Shown here one piece after another: positions 11,792-21,829 of a stretch of DNA of 64,000 bases. Positions within the stretch are counted from its first letter, which is position 1, and each line of letters opens with the position of its first letter. Below the pieces are notes generated by a model. The model made no database searches, was not told where the DNA came from, and saw only the letters and a program-made list of their open reading frames with translations. Origin of the DNA: Peromyscus leucopus (lineage: Eukaryota; Chordata; Mammalia; Rodentia; Cricetidae); NCBI RefSeq assembly GCF_004664715.2, contig NC_051072.1:38998142-39062141 (forward strand). The letters are read 5' to 3'. Both the position numbers and the translations under genes were made by a program.

Positions 11792-11802
11792 TGTAGACTT
11801 TG

Positions 11803-12204
11803 ATACTAGCTGATTTGAATAAGACACATTTTAATTGTAATTTTGAATGTGGGGCAGTATTCATATATTGATTATACCTCAAAAGTCAAGTTAAAACCAA
11901 CATTAGGGTTCCATTGGTAAACTGTTTTTTCTCCTCATTGTATTATCTAAAATAAACCGGAACGATTGCAGATGAATAAAACACTGATTGTTGTGTTCTA
12001 GACAAAACCTTTCTTTGTTTCTCTGTCTACTAGTCAACAGAGTCACCGATGAATTCAGCCAACTACATAATTAATTGGTTTTACTCTACAAAATGTAAAG
12101 CTGAGTGGTACCCAGGTGGAAAAGGTACCCTCAGGTATGACAGAAGCAGACTAACATCACTTAGGGAGGTTAGTGTTTAAAACTTTGGGGGTTGTTTCTT
12201 TCTA
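11803..12204. other. Unassigned non-coding DNA
   Basis: Nothing recognised. Confidence 0.6.
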
Positions 12205-12376
12205 CTTGTATGAATCTTGGCTAGTCATTTGACCACTCTGTGCCTCAGTTTCCACAGCTTTGACCAAAAAAACAAAAATGTTTCCTGTCTTACATCAGTG
12301 GTAAGGATTATGCAAGGCCTCAAAGTCCTTTAAATAATGTCACCACAGTAAGCACTCAGGCAGTTACTATGTCTTC
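12205..12376 (+). repeat. MIR SINE
   Basis: The block 'ctctgtgcctcagtttcc' (12237-12254), preceded by 'cttggctagtcatttgacc' and followed by 'ggattatgcaagg' and 'cagtaagcactcagg', follows the MIR consensus through its core and 3' part. Confidence 0.8.
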
Positions 12377-12413
12377 ATAAACTGGAATTCTCCTCTCCAT
12401 TCCTGTGGAGGTT

Positions 12414-12818
12414 TAAACAAAAATGGCTCCCATAAGCTCATAGGGAGTGGTACTTTTAGGAGGTCTGGCTTTGTTGGAGTGGGTGTGGCATTGCTGGAGT
12501 AGGTGTGGCCTTGCTGGAGTAGGTGTGGCATTGCTGGAGTAGGTGTGGCATTGCTGGAGGAAGTGTGCCACTGTGGGGTAGGCTTTGAGGTTTCAAATGC
12601 TGGAGCTAGGTCCAGTCTCCCTCTCTCTTTCTGCTGCCTGCTGATCCAGATGTTGAACTCTTGGCTCCTTCTCCAGTACCATGTCTGCCTGATTCTCATC
12701 ATGACAACCATAGACTAAACCTCTGAACTGTAAGTAAGCCCCAATTAAATGTTTTCCTTTATAGGAGTTGCTGTGGTCATGGTGTGTCTTCACAGCAATA
12801 GAAACCCTGACTAGGACA
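12414..12818 (+). mobile_element. Rodent solo LTR, MaLR/RMER-like, with internal minisatellite
   Basis: The element begins 'tgtggaggtttaaacaaaaa' and ends 'ctaggaca' (TG...CA). Flanks share 'ttcc' ('attcc'/'gttcc'), compatible with a degraded 5-bp duplication. A second, independent member lies at 25137-25501. Blocks such as 'ctccttctccagtaccatg' and 'aattaaatgttttccttta' are typical. The library name is uncertain. Confidence 0.7.
12461..12560. repeat. 20-bp minisatellite inside the LTR
   Basis: Five head-to-tail copies of 'aggtgtggcattgctggagt' with a few substitutions. Other members of this LTR family have only one to three copies of the motif, so it has expanded here. Confidence 0.95.
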
Positions 12819-14280
12819 GTTCCCAAGAGTGTGTTTACATATTTGATGTTGCAGAGCACCCCCACACCCCCTCTTCTAATATCTATTTGTTTGAGGGAAG
12901 AGCAGAGAGGGAAAGCAAATAGTAACAATGACACAAATGTTCAGCATAGTTAACTAAATTCATGCCATCAGGTAGTTCATTAAACAACAGGTTTGGAAGA
13001 AATATATTTTGAAATAAAAATGTTCGTAAAGCAAAATCCATATGGATACAAATATTTGGAAGGCTTGGAACCACATGGCCAACCTTGTGTGAATCATCAC
13101 TAAAATATGGACAAATATTTGTCTGGGTAATGATGTGTATTTTCTTTAGTGGGTAAACGTTTGGGCCCTCAAAGATTTCATTCGCTTCCTACCTGATGCT
13201 CATCTATGGCCCAAGAGAAAAGTGACACTAGCAGAGTTGAGGGCTTAATTTCTGATAGTTAAGTTGACACGCTTTTAAAAATAATAATTAAGGTATATAT
13301 AATATACCATTTTTTTTTAATCAACCAGTGACCTGCATTCCGAGGAAAGACTGATAGACCAACCTGAGCTTACCTGCCAAGGCTGATTGCTTCCCATGGA
13401 ACCTACACACTTCGTTGAACAATTTTGCCAGAGTCATTTATGAATACATAAACAATTAATAATGGCTTTGAAATAACTTTGTAACAATTCTGATTCCATG
13501 TAGATTTCCAACAGAATAATGTCCACAATATTCTGACATATTAGTTCTTATTTCAGAGAATTGGTGCTTACTACATAGCCCTGACTAATAAATATATAGG
13601 CAAAACATAGGTAAGAATATAGGAAATAAAACATGATTTTTTTTGTCCAAACATATCAGCAACATGGTTTCAGCATCCATGGTACTGAGCTGTATCCTAA
13701 TGCACAATTCATGTTCTTTTTTTCTTTTTTTCAAATGAACCAAACAAAACCAAACAACAAAACAAAACTTTAAAGCACCATATAATCAGAATCACAAGGA
13801 GGGGTGATGTTTAGAAAGTTTAGGCCTTAACATTTAAAATGTAATGATGTGTGCCATTTGTATTGTATGGTCAGGCTGCAAGCTGGCGTTTTTTTGTGTG
13901 TTTGTTTTGCCTTTTGACTGACTTACCAATCTTACTCAGCTCAGACCTGCACAGACAGGTTTTGTAAAGAACCTCTACCAGGAACGTGTGCAAACACATT
14001 CCCTGAGCATCTACGTACACGTATCACAACATCTTCCTGCTTCTGCCCTGGTGTTTTCAAACGTTAGCGTCACTGCAATAAAAACTGCTCTCTAACTGAG
14101 CAGTAGGGCGACGTGCTGAAACACCCTTCCGAGTTAAGAGTCAGTAAGAAGATTCTCTGCCTGTACTCCAAGGTTGCACCACCTGGAGCTACAGGGCGAG
14201 GAATCTGCAGCCAGCCAAGGTAGCCAGGAGGACTGGAGAGCTGGACTTGCAGGAGGGACAGTGAGGTGCTTGTGTACATT
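12819..14280. other. Unassigned non-coding DNA
   Basis: No gene recognised. It contains a perfect 14-bp palindrome 'gacaaatatttgtc' at 13110-13123 and an AAAAC-rich run near 13740. Confidence 0.55.
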
Positions 14281-14281
14281 T

Positions 14282-14321
<40 letters not shown>

Positions 14322-14340
14322 CAAAACAGTGGAAGTAAAA

Positions 14341-14388
<48 letters not shown>

Positions 14389-14391
14389 AAA
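14281..14391. repeat. Opposed (TG)n and (CA)n arrays with A-run
   Basis: A TG run of about 19 units (14281-14319), then a 21-base spacer, then 13 AC units (14341-14366), then about 25 A. The two arrays are inverted relative to each other and could pair as a long hairpin. Confidence 0.98.
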
Positions 14392-14947
14392 CAGCAAAAG
14401 AGGAAAAGGGTTTCATAGATTCTGCTGAGACAGACCTGATCCAAGTTCCATATTTTAAAGCAAATTTTTAAAAGATCAGTTTCCACAAGATGGGAGGTTG
14501 CAGGCACCTGGTTTTAAGTGATTAACACAACAGTCAGTTAATAATATAGTTATTATCATCAGTAATGGTGAAACTAAATACCTAGAAAACCTACTTTACA
14601 GTTAAAAACACAGAGGCTCTTTGTGCTGACTCCTCTGCACTATTTTTTTTTTTAGCCATTATTGTTTCTTTGTTTCCTGGTGCCTTTACCCAATACTCCA
14701 GGCTACAATTTCTTAACACAGAAGTTACAAAATTCCAACCTTGTTGCTGAGTTGAATTATTTTCACTAATAAAAGGCAGATTTCTTTCCCCAGTTCTTCT
14801 ATTCTGGAGTCTCATTGCTATTAATTATTCAACTCATTATCAGATATGTTTTCTTTAAAAAAAAAAAGACATATTTGCTAAAATATTGCTATGTTCATCT
14901 GAATTCAAAACATCTTTTTTGTTGTTGTTAACTTCCACTTTTGTGTT
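14392..14947. other. Unassigned AT-rich DNA
   Basis: Nothing recognised. Confidence 0.6.
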
Positions 14948-14986
14948 ACACACACACACACACACACACACACCACACACACACAC
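14948..14986. repeat. (CA)n microsatellite
   Basis: About 19 CA units with one internal slip ('caccac'). Confidence 0.98.
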
Positions 14987-15214
14987 GGCCACAGCTTTCA
15001 ATGCCTAAGTCAGTTCTGCCTCTCTTCACCAACTTGGACCTACAGCTACTAGAGTGACATGCATCTCAAACACACACATGATCTAGCATTTTATTTCACA
15101 TTTGGGGCGATTGCTTCTGTTTCCCTCTTTTAATGTTTTATTTTGATGTACTGATTCAAGCACTTTCTGATTCAACTACCTAGCACTTACAGATCTCTTT
15201 CTCTTCCCCCTCAC

Positions 15215-15345
15215 TCTTAGGGTGCTGCAAACAATCCAGGGCCTTGGACACAGCTGAGCTACCCACTCAACCCTCAGCTTCTTGAAAAACAAAACAAACA
15301 ATAACAAAAAAAAAAAAAAAACCAACCAACAAAAAAAACACTATT
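15215..15345 (-). repeat. ID-like tRNA-derived SINE fragment
   Basis: The stretch 'gggtgctgcaaacaatccag', then 'ggccttggacacagctgag', then 'ctacccactcaaccctcagc' resembles the antisense form of the ID/B4 tail (box B region of a tRNA-derived SINE). An A-rich run follows. It is strongly diverged. Confidence 0.4.
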
Positions 15346-16341
15346 TGGTATTTTTATCCATGATGGATTTTAGTTGTTTTCATGCCCCAGTCCCTTCTTC
15401 CACCCCCACCTCTCCTTCTAGAATCTTCTTGACAAGCTCCACTTCTACTTTCCTGTGTGACCTGCTGCATGCAAGGAGAGTATCTTACTTAGCATGGGTG
15501 GGAGGTCATTGACTGGACTGAGAGCAATGTGCCCATGGCTACACTGTTGAAGAAAGGGATCCTCCCCTGGCTGACAGATGGTAGTACCAGCAGTCCTCCT
15601 GTGAGCTCCCCTGCTGGCCCTACCCCCAGTCCATGATGGAAAGCTGACAGAGCCCATCGTGTGCACAGTGGCAGGCAGGGAGCAGATCAACACAGAGGTA
15701 CTGAGTACTGAGTGGAAGGACTATGCTATCTGTCACTGAGAGTTACAGAACTGCTGAGGTAGTGCTATACCAGAACTAGATCTTGTCAACTGTGAAACGT
15801 TCGAGAATTCTGTAGAAAAACAAAACAAAACTGTTAGGCCAACGTGTGATATCAGGCATGGGGAGAATATTTACACCATGGCCATAAGCACACACTGCAG
15901 ACTAGGTGGTTTTTTTTGTTGTTGTTGTTTTGTTTTGTTTGGGGCCAAGTGAAGGGAATGATGGGAAACATTAGCTTGCCGTCACACTACACACTCGACT
16001 TTCTAATCCAACTATTTTTTATTACACTAAACATACTTTTTCATGTCCTTACTATAGTTCCCTAGCACCAATTTAAATGCTCCCAAGACTAAGTAGTCCC
16101 TTTAAGAAACTGAATTCCAGCACTGGCATGTATCCATATGTACACATTAACTTGTGTGTTTCTAACAGTTGATTGTTAAGCTGTTTATATCTAGAAGCTC
16201 TTTGTATCGTACACTGCTCCTTTTGCCCACCCAGCACAGGGTACAGTAGGAAATACAGTCTTCTAGCTCTCTCTCCTTAGCTGTCCATGCTCCACAGTGC
16301 CCTTTAACTTCTAGACTAATGCTGGGGGATGTCTTTCTGTG
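15346..16341. other. Unassigned non-coding DNA
   Basis: No gene or repeat recognised apart from a GTTTT-rich run near 15910-15940. Confidence 0.6.
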
Positions 16342-16690
16342 TGCTATGAATATATGTATTTCCCATTGGTTAATAAATAAGCTGATTTGGCCTATGATAA
16401 GGCAGCTTAGAGGCAGGCAGGAAATCCGAGAGAGACAGGAAAGAGAAAGGCGGAGTCTGGGATGAAGCTGGGAGCAGCCACCAGGAGAAGCAAGATGTGA
16501 AAGTACCAGTAAGCCACGAGCCACGTGGCAATGCATAGATGAATAGAAATGGGTTAATTTAAGATATAAGAGCTAGCTAGCAAGAAGCCTGACCAATAAG
16601 CCATATAGTTTGTAAATACAAATGCCTCTGTGTGTTTACTTGGAATTAAGCAGCTTCAGCATGTGAGTGGGAGAGATTTGTCCCAACTAC
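16342..16690 (+). mobile_element. Solo LTR, mys/MYSERV-like, subtype C
   Basis: It shares 'taagccacgagccacgtggc' (16509-16528) with the subtype A LTR at 7.2 kb, and 'gaaatgggttaattta' with subtypes A and B. Its 5' end ('tgctatgaatatatgtattt', 'cccattggttaataaata') is different, so it is a third subfamily. The 3' border is approximate, and only a weak duplication (tctgtg/tctgcc) is seen. Confidence 0.75.
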
Positions 16691-17514
16691 TCTGCCTTGG
16701 GTGGTCCGAGCTGGCAGAAGCACTTTCTACAGAGTGGCCTGTACAACCTTAGCAAGCCTCCCTTACACACATTTTAACTCTGAGTTGGTTTATCTGCCTT
16801 TGCATCATACAGTAAGCTGCTTAAATTTTAATACCTCCCCTTTGGTCCATTTTCCAGATTTTCATTTTCCAAAGCAAGTAGATGATTGCTCTGGTCCCGT
16901 AATTAACATTATACTTGATTTCTAAAGCTCAATCAGGAAGGGCGTTCTCCAAAGTGTGTGTCTGTTTACCCTGGTCCTGTGTCTTAGGTTAGGTCTTCAT
17001 CTCCACATCACATACAGTCTTCTACCTTTGACAATGAACAATAGTGAAGATGACTCTAAAATCACCTCCACTGCATTGTCTGTTTAATTTTTTATCAGCC
17101 AATCCATCTTGGATATTTACTTTCTGTCAACTCAGGTTTAAATAGAAAAGCCTCTTGCAAGTAACCTTTATTTCTTCTTCACAATGTACTGTGTGTCTAC
17201 ACCTCCTGGATTCTTCCTCCAATTCTTTTTTTCTGTTCTATTAGTTGTCACCAAAATATTGATTCAAATATGCATGGCCTCCTCTCCAGGCTGTTGAAAA
17301 CATCCGCTGCCAAGCTTCCTGCTTTTCACGTGGGTGTTCATACTAGTATTGAACTAAGGGTTTTACCATCATTTCTATGTTCTACTCCGGGTCTGCTTTC
17401 TAACCTTATCTATACAAGAAAAGTGCATGTTGTTTTAGGGCTGAAAATTCTGGGCACAGAGGCCCACTGGCAGTAACTCACAAGGGAAGCAACCCACAGC
17501 CCAGCAATTCAAGA
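16691..17514. other. Unassigned non-coding DNA
   Basis: No gene or repeat recognised. Short open frames only. Confidence 0.6.
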
Positions 17515-17662
17515 CCAGAGACTTGGGTCCACAGTCTTGACTTTAGTGCTCATAATAAGCAGTGACCTTAGACAAGTGACTTGAATTCTCTAAGGCATCA
17601 GCTTTCTCGTCTGTGTAGTCTAAGAAAGAGCAGTGTCCTCATACTACTTCTCAGTGTTCCCA
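17515..17662 (+). repeat. MIR SINE
   Basis: The block 'agtgaccttagacaagtgac' (17561-17580), then 'ttgaattctctaaggcatca' and 'gctttctcgtctgtg', is the MIR core in sense orientation. Confidence 0.7.
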
Positions 17663-17669
17663 CAATCTC

Positions 17670-18096
17670 TGTCTCAGTCAGCGTTTCTATTGCTGTGGTG
17701 AAACACCATGATCGAAAAGCATCGCGGGGAGGATGAGTTTTTTGGTTTTTTGGCTTACACCTCCATATCACTGTCTATCACTGAAGGAAGTCAGGACAGG
17801 AACTCAAATAGGGCAGGAACCTGGAGGGAGGAGCTGATGCAGAGACCAGGGAGGAGTGGTGTTTACTGGCTTGCTCCTCATGGCTTGCCCAGCCTGCTTT
17901 CTTTTAGAATCCAGGACCAACAGCTCAGGAATGGCACCCCCCCACAATGGGCTGGGCCCTCTCCATCAGTCTCTAATTAAGAAAATTCCCTACAGGCTTG
18001 ACTACAGCCTGATCTTATGGAGGCCTTTTCTCAATTGAGGCTCCCTCCTCTGATGACTTTAGCTTAGGTCAAGTTGACATAAAACTAGCCAGTTCA
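17670..18096 (+). mobile_element. Rodent LTR/MaLR-like dispersed repeat
   Basis: It runs from 'tgtctcagtcagcgtttcta' to 'ctagccagttca', with the internal blocks 'gaagtcaggacaggaactc' and 'ggcttgcccagcctgctttc' of a very common rodent dispersed repeat. The flanks 'atctc' (17665-17669) and 'atttc' (18097-18101) fit a 5-bp duplication with one change. The name and transcriptional strand of the family are uncertain. Confidence 0.7.
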
Positions 18097-18670
18097 ATTT
18101 CTGAGCCTATTAATGTTCTACCTTAGAAGCCAGGGAAAGTGTAGAATAACCACGTAAACATAATCTAGGAGAAACAACTTTCTCACTGCAAACTCAACTT
18201 CTGGTTCTGGCCCCAAAGTATATGACAGTTTGCTAATTTTCTACTTCCTTGAATATTAACAGAGAGGACAAAGAGGGGAGTCTCCTCCTTGCATTTTGGT
18301 AAGGCTTTTCTACTTGGTTCTCCAAGATATTTGCCTATTGTGTGACGAACCAAGGCATTTCAGATGTCTTGCCTCAGAATTCAAATGCTGAAGCAAGGCC
18401 TGTACTACAGACCTGTGTAACCAAAGCCACAATGCTCTCAATGCTACTAGGGTTGGGTTACAGCAATTCTGGGAGGTTGAGCTGTTTTGTTTCTATGGCT
18501 TATTAAGCCAGGTTTAAACTGATGTCAATAATCAAATTCACTACAAATATCCTTGTGTCTTCCCAAAAAAGCAAAGCCAAACCCCAGGGAAAGGAAAGAT
18601 AAAAGTTAGTCTCACAAACCCTAAGTCCAGGGTATTTCTGTGGACAAAGGAAATGAACACACCTGAAAAG
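18097..18670. other. Unassigned non-coding DNA
   Basis: Nothing recognised. Confidence 0.6.
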
Positions 18671-18671
18671 G

Positions 18672-18711
<40 letters not shown>
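18671..18711. repeat. (TTA)n microsatellite
   Basis: About 13 perfect ATT/TTA units. Confidence 0.99.
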
Positions 18712-18713
<2 letters not shown>

Positions 18714-18748
18714 TTATTTCCTAAAGGATCTCCACTCATGGCTTCCCC

Positions 18749-18845
18749 TCTCCGTTGACTGCCAAGTCTATTTGCTAATTCCCATCCCTCAACCGGCTCA
18801 CTAGCATTTCCCGTTGCAAATTAGTGCTCAGAGCAATTGAACCTG
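18749..18845 (+). repeat. Source copy of a 97-bp dispersed duplication
   Basis: This segment, which I do not recognise as a repeat, is found again at 19430-19528. By hand alignment the two differ at five positions, all transitions, plus two single-base indels (about 93% identity). The second copy lies inside a URR1, whose own sequence fixes it as the inserted copy. Confidence 0.85.
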
Positions 18846-19290
18846 ATCCTGAACACATCCAGACTCTGAAAGGCACCTTGCCCGTTAGAACAGGAGCTAT
18901 GACATGTGCTCCTGGTGTCTCAGGCAAGAAGGAAGCTGATCAAAATGAAGGGAGAAGGACTTCTGCTGCTTTTTCCTAGAGGAGATTAGATTGCCTCTTT
19001 GGGGATAACTGAGTATCATAGACAGCAACAGGTGGGGCAGGATGCAGGGGTGACAGACAGAGCTCTCAGGAACAGCCCAGAGAGGCAGGAGAGAAAGCTC
19101 GCAAAAGGAGCTTTGATCAAGATGTAGTGCAGAAGTGGTCTGGAGGAAATAGCACAGTGGTTAACATCTACACTGGGCCTTCTATTGTAGAGGGTTAAGG
19201 AGAAAGCTCTGGCTCCGCCCCTTCACTTTATTGCCATGATATACAAATACTCAGGATCTGGGTCTCTGTTCTTCCAGGCACAGTCTCAGA

Positions 19291-19606
19291 CAGTGCTTCT
19301 CAACCTTCCTAACGCTATGACCCTTTAATACAATTCTTCATGTTGTAATGACCCCCCCAACCGTAAAATTATTTTTGTTGATACTTCATAACTGAAATTT
19401 TGCTACTGTTATGAATTGTAATTTAAATATCTCTGTTGACTGCCAAGCCTATTTGCTAATTCCCATCCCTCAGCCTGGCCCACTAGCATTTCCTGTTGCA
19501 AATTAAGTGCTCAGAGCAATTGAACCTGGTCTTAGGTGACCCCTGTGAAAGGGTCATTCGACCCCCCCACCCAAAGGATTCACAGTCCACAGGCTGAGAA
19601 CCGCTG
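19291..19606 (+). mobile_element. URR1-type hAT (Charlie) element with a templated insert
   Basis: Terminal inverted repeats 'cagtgcttctcaacc' (19291-19305) and 'ggctgagaaccgctg' (19592-19606) are flanked by 'gtctcaga' and 'gtctatga', an 8-bp hAT duplication with two changes. Body blocks 'gctactgttatgaattgta' and 'gacccctgtgaaagggtc' are typical. Between 'aaatat' and 'gtcttaggtgaccc' the consensus linker of roughly 13 bases is replaced by about 99 bases copied from 18749-18845. Confidence 0.85.
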
Positions 19607-20486
19607 GTCTATGACTCTATCATACACTGACAGCTTCATGAGTTTTTTTTTTTTGTTTGTTTGTTTGTTTGTTTAAGGGAAGACGCTAGGAAGGGAAGAA
19701 AGAAGAATGGCTGGCCGAGGAGAGGGAAGAAGGAAGGGCCAAAGGGAGGGAGGGAAGGAAAAATCCCACTATAAAGGGAACATATTGGTGGGATTTTTAA
19801 AAAGACAAACCAAAGTGAAAAACCAAAATAAAACAAAAGTTAAACCAAATGATCCAAGTTACAAATATATGATATACTCTTATAACACACACACACAGCT
19901 AAAAATCCCCTCCTGGATACTTAGCTGTCTTTCCACTATTACAAGATAAGACGGGTCAGATGTGCATACTCCCTGTGCCACACTGAAAGTCCTTTATTTA
20001 TCTCACCTTAGGAAATGCACCTTCATTTTAAGAGAGAAAGGAGGGAGGAGTGAGTTCTACCTACAGTGCGACTTGACTTATGTTTTGGAAAGAAAGGCCA
20101 TTTACTAAGCCTTCCTTTTCAAAAGGAAATCATTCTCCAGCTAAAGAGCGACTAGCAGGCAGCCTCCCTGCACGGCTCTCATGGGGGGCGGCGTCTCTAC
20201 TGCTCGTCCATCTGAAAGAGGAGTTTCACATGATGCAATTTATTAAACCCACGTTTTCTGCCAGATTCTGCTTTCTTCTGTGCATATGTTCTTTTGTTTC
20301 CTCCTCACATTTCCACGGCTTAGGAGGATTCCTTCTGGTGTAACTGGGAGGTACTGATCTGAAAAGCAGGTCAGCAAGAGATCCCACGGACTTGGGAAGC
20401 TGCCAGTCAATGCTGTAAAATAAAGCATGTGACACTGGCTGGCTCGATATCATCAAGTCTAGGCTATCTCTTTCTCATAGAGCTGC
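19607..20486. other. Unassigned DNA with a candidate conserved stretch
   Basis: It contains a T/GTTT run at 19639-19675 and a purine-rich stretch (19680-19760). The part 20080-20450 is not repetitive and has balanced composition, so it could be conserved non-coding DNA, but nothing in the sequence proves function. Confidence 0.45.
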
Positions 20487-20524
20487 GGGGTGGGGATAGG
20501 GGGGTTGGGGCAGGAGGGCGGGGC
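20486..20524 (+). promoter_or_regulatory. G-quadruplex-capable, GC-box-containing run
   Basis: Five runs of four or more G within 38 bases, ending in 'gggcggggccggcc', which contains an SP1-type GC box. It lies in the most GC-rich part of the window. A structural or promoter role is inferred only. Confidence 0.4.
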
Positions 20525-20826
20525 CGGCCGAACAATTGGAAGAGGCAAACAGAAAGGATTAGATTAAATGCGGGAAACTTATAAATCTTACAATTTCCAA
20601 TTAAAAAAAAAAATTGTCAAAGTCCACCTAACTCCAAGACTTTTTGCAGACTAGGTACCATTGAATTCAGCAGGAGGTGATGTTCTCCCGGCTGGCTGCC
20701 TCTGGAAGCTGAAATCACATAGCCCAGCACTGTTCCCCTTCCAAACTCTCAACTTGGTCCTTTCTTCAGGCAGATGCCTACTAAAAGGCTCACAGCAGTG
20801 TGTATATGGTGGTGGAAGGTGTGTAT

Positions 20827-20864
20827 GGGGGGCCTGGGGGGGGGAGGGGGGTGCGGGGAGGGGA
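20827..20864 (+). promoter_or_regulatory. Strong G-quadruplex-capable run
   Basis: G-runs of about 6, 9, 6, 4 and 4 separated by one to three bases. This satisfies the usual G3+N1-7 pattern several times over. The frames read through it (Gly-rich) are artefacts. Confidence 0.6.
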
Positions 20865-21072
20865 GCACTAGGTTTACTTTGCGTCGCTCCTTTGAAGTGT
20901 TTCATTCTTCTCTTGCAATCTGTGCATCAACACACACTGTAAGCTATCAGTTTGGGTTCAATAATTCCATTCTCAGTGGCCAACATTTTCCCTTGTGGCT
21001 CGGGGCCTCTGTCCAGCAGCTGGGTGGCAGAGTTTGTTTTATCTGGATTCAGAAATGTTAACAAATTAAATT

Positions 21073-21083
<11 letters not shown>

Positions 21084-21147
<64 letters not shown>
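21084..21147. repeat. (CT)n microsatellite
   Basis: About 32 perfect CT units, capable of triplex formation. Confidence 0.99.
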
Positions 21148-21151
<4 letters not shown>

Positions 21152-21207
21152 CCATCCCTCCTTATCTCTCCTCAGTGTCCTCAATTTAGGTTGAAGGAGT
21201 TTCTGCA

Positions 21208-21210
<3 letters not shown>

Positions 21211-21246
<36 letters not shown>

Positions 21247-21265
21247 GCACCGCGCGGGTGCATGC
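21211..21265. repeat. (TG)n with adjoining CpG-rich palindromic segment
   Basis: Sixteen TG units (21211-21242) run directly into 21245-21265, which holds five CpGs and an alternating purine-pyrimidine core with stem GCACC/GGTGC. The combination favours Z-DNA. Confidence 0.8.
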
Positions 21266-21473
21266 TTACAGGAGCACTGTGTCTGCCTTTTTTTTTTTTA
21301 AATACAGGAAATGCATAAAAGAAAGACAGCTCGGTTGGAGCCACTGCTTCCCCTCAGCTCCTTTCTCTCCCCACCCCCACTCCCCGGCACCGGCTTTTAA
21401 TTTTCAAAAGCAGTGCAATTGCTTGGTGTGGTTTCAAGAGCTGGGGTGCCATTCTCCCTGATGATGACTCTGC

Positions 21474-21481
21474 TGACGTCA
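21474..21481 (+). promoter_or_regulatory. Perfect cAMP-response element (CRE)
   Basis: The palindrome 'tgacgtca' is intact and is preceded by TGC, giving a CRE-type MARE half (TGCTGACGTCA). A TGATGACTC AP-1-like site ends ten bases upstream. CREB/ATF and Maf families bind such sites. It sits in moderately GC-rich, non-repetitive DNA (21330-21830). No transcription start can be assigned. Confidence 0.35.
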
Positions 21482-21829
21482 ATGGCATTCTTATCGTGCC
21501 GAGTGCGACATCAGAAACCAGCCCTCAGAGGCTCCTCTTATTCACAGTGCCTGGGCTCTCAGCAAAACGTGGACCGGATTTCAGCACGGGCAAGGCTCCT
21601 TCACGCCAGCAAGCCAGCCCTGTGTTCTGCAAGGCAACCTCCGTGGTCTGTGGCTTGTCCGTTAGGAGCCTGTCCTTCAGTGTCCTGTCCTTCAAGGACC
21701 CTGGAGGGGAAGAGATTGCTGAGTGGAACACAGACTTCCCTCCGGGTGGGAGCTTGCAGACCTGTGGTCTGTGTCCCTCAACTCAGGATAGAGGCCAGCC
21801 AGCCCTGTTCCTAGTCGGTCTTTAGGGCT

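Noticed and set aside
21413..21814. 133-codon plus-strand frame in GC-rich DNA
   Set aside because: GC-rich DNA has fewer stops. The product has no recognisable feature and overlaps another equally open frame.
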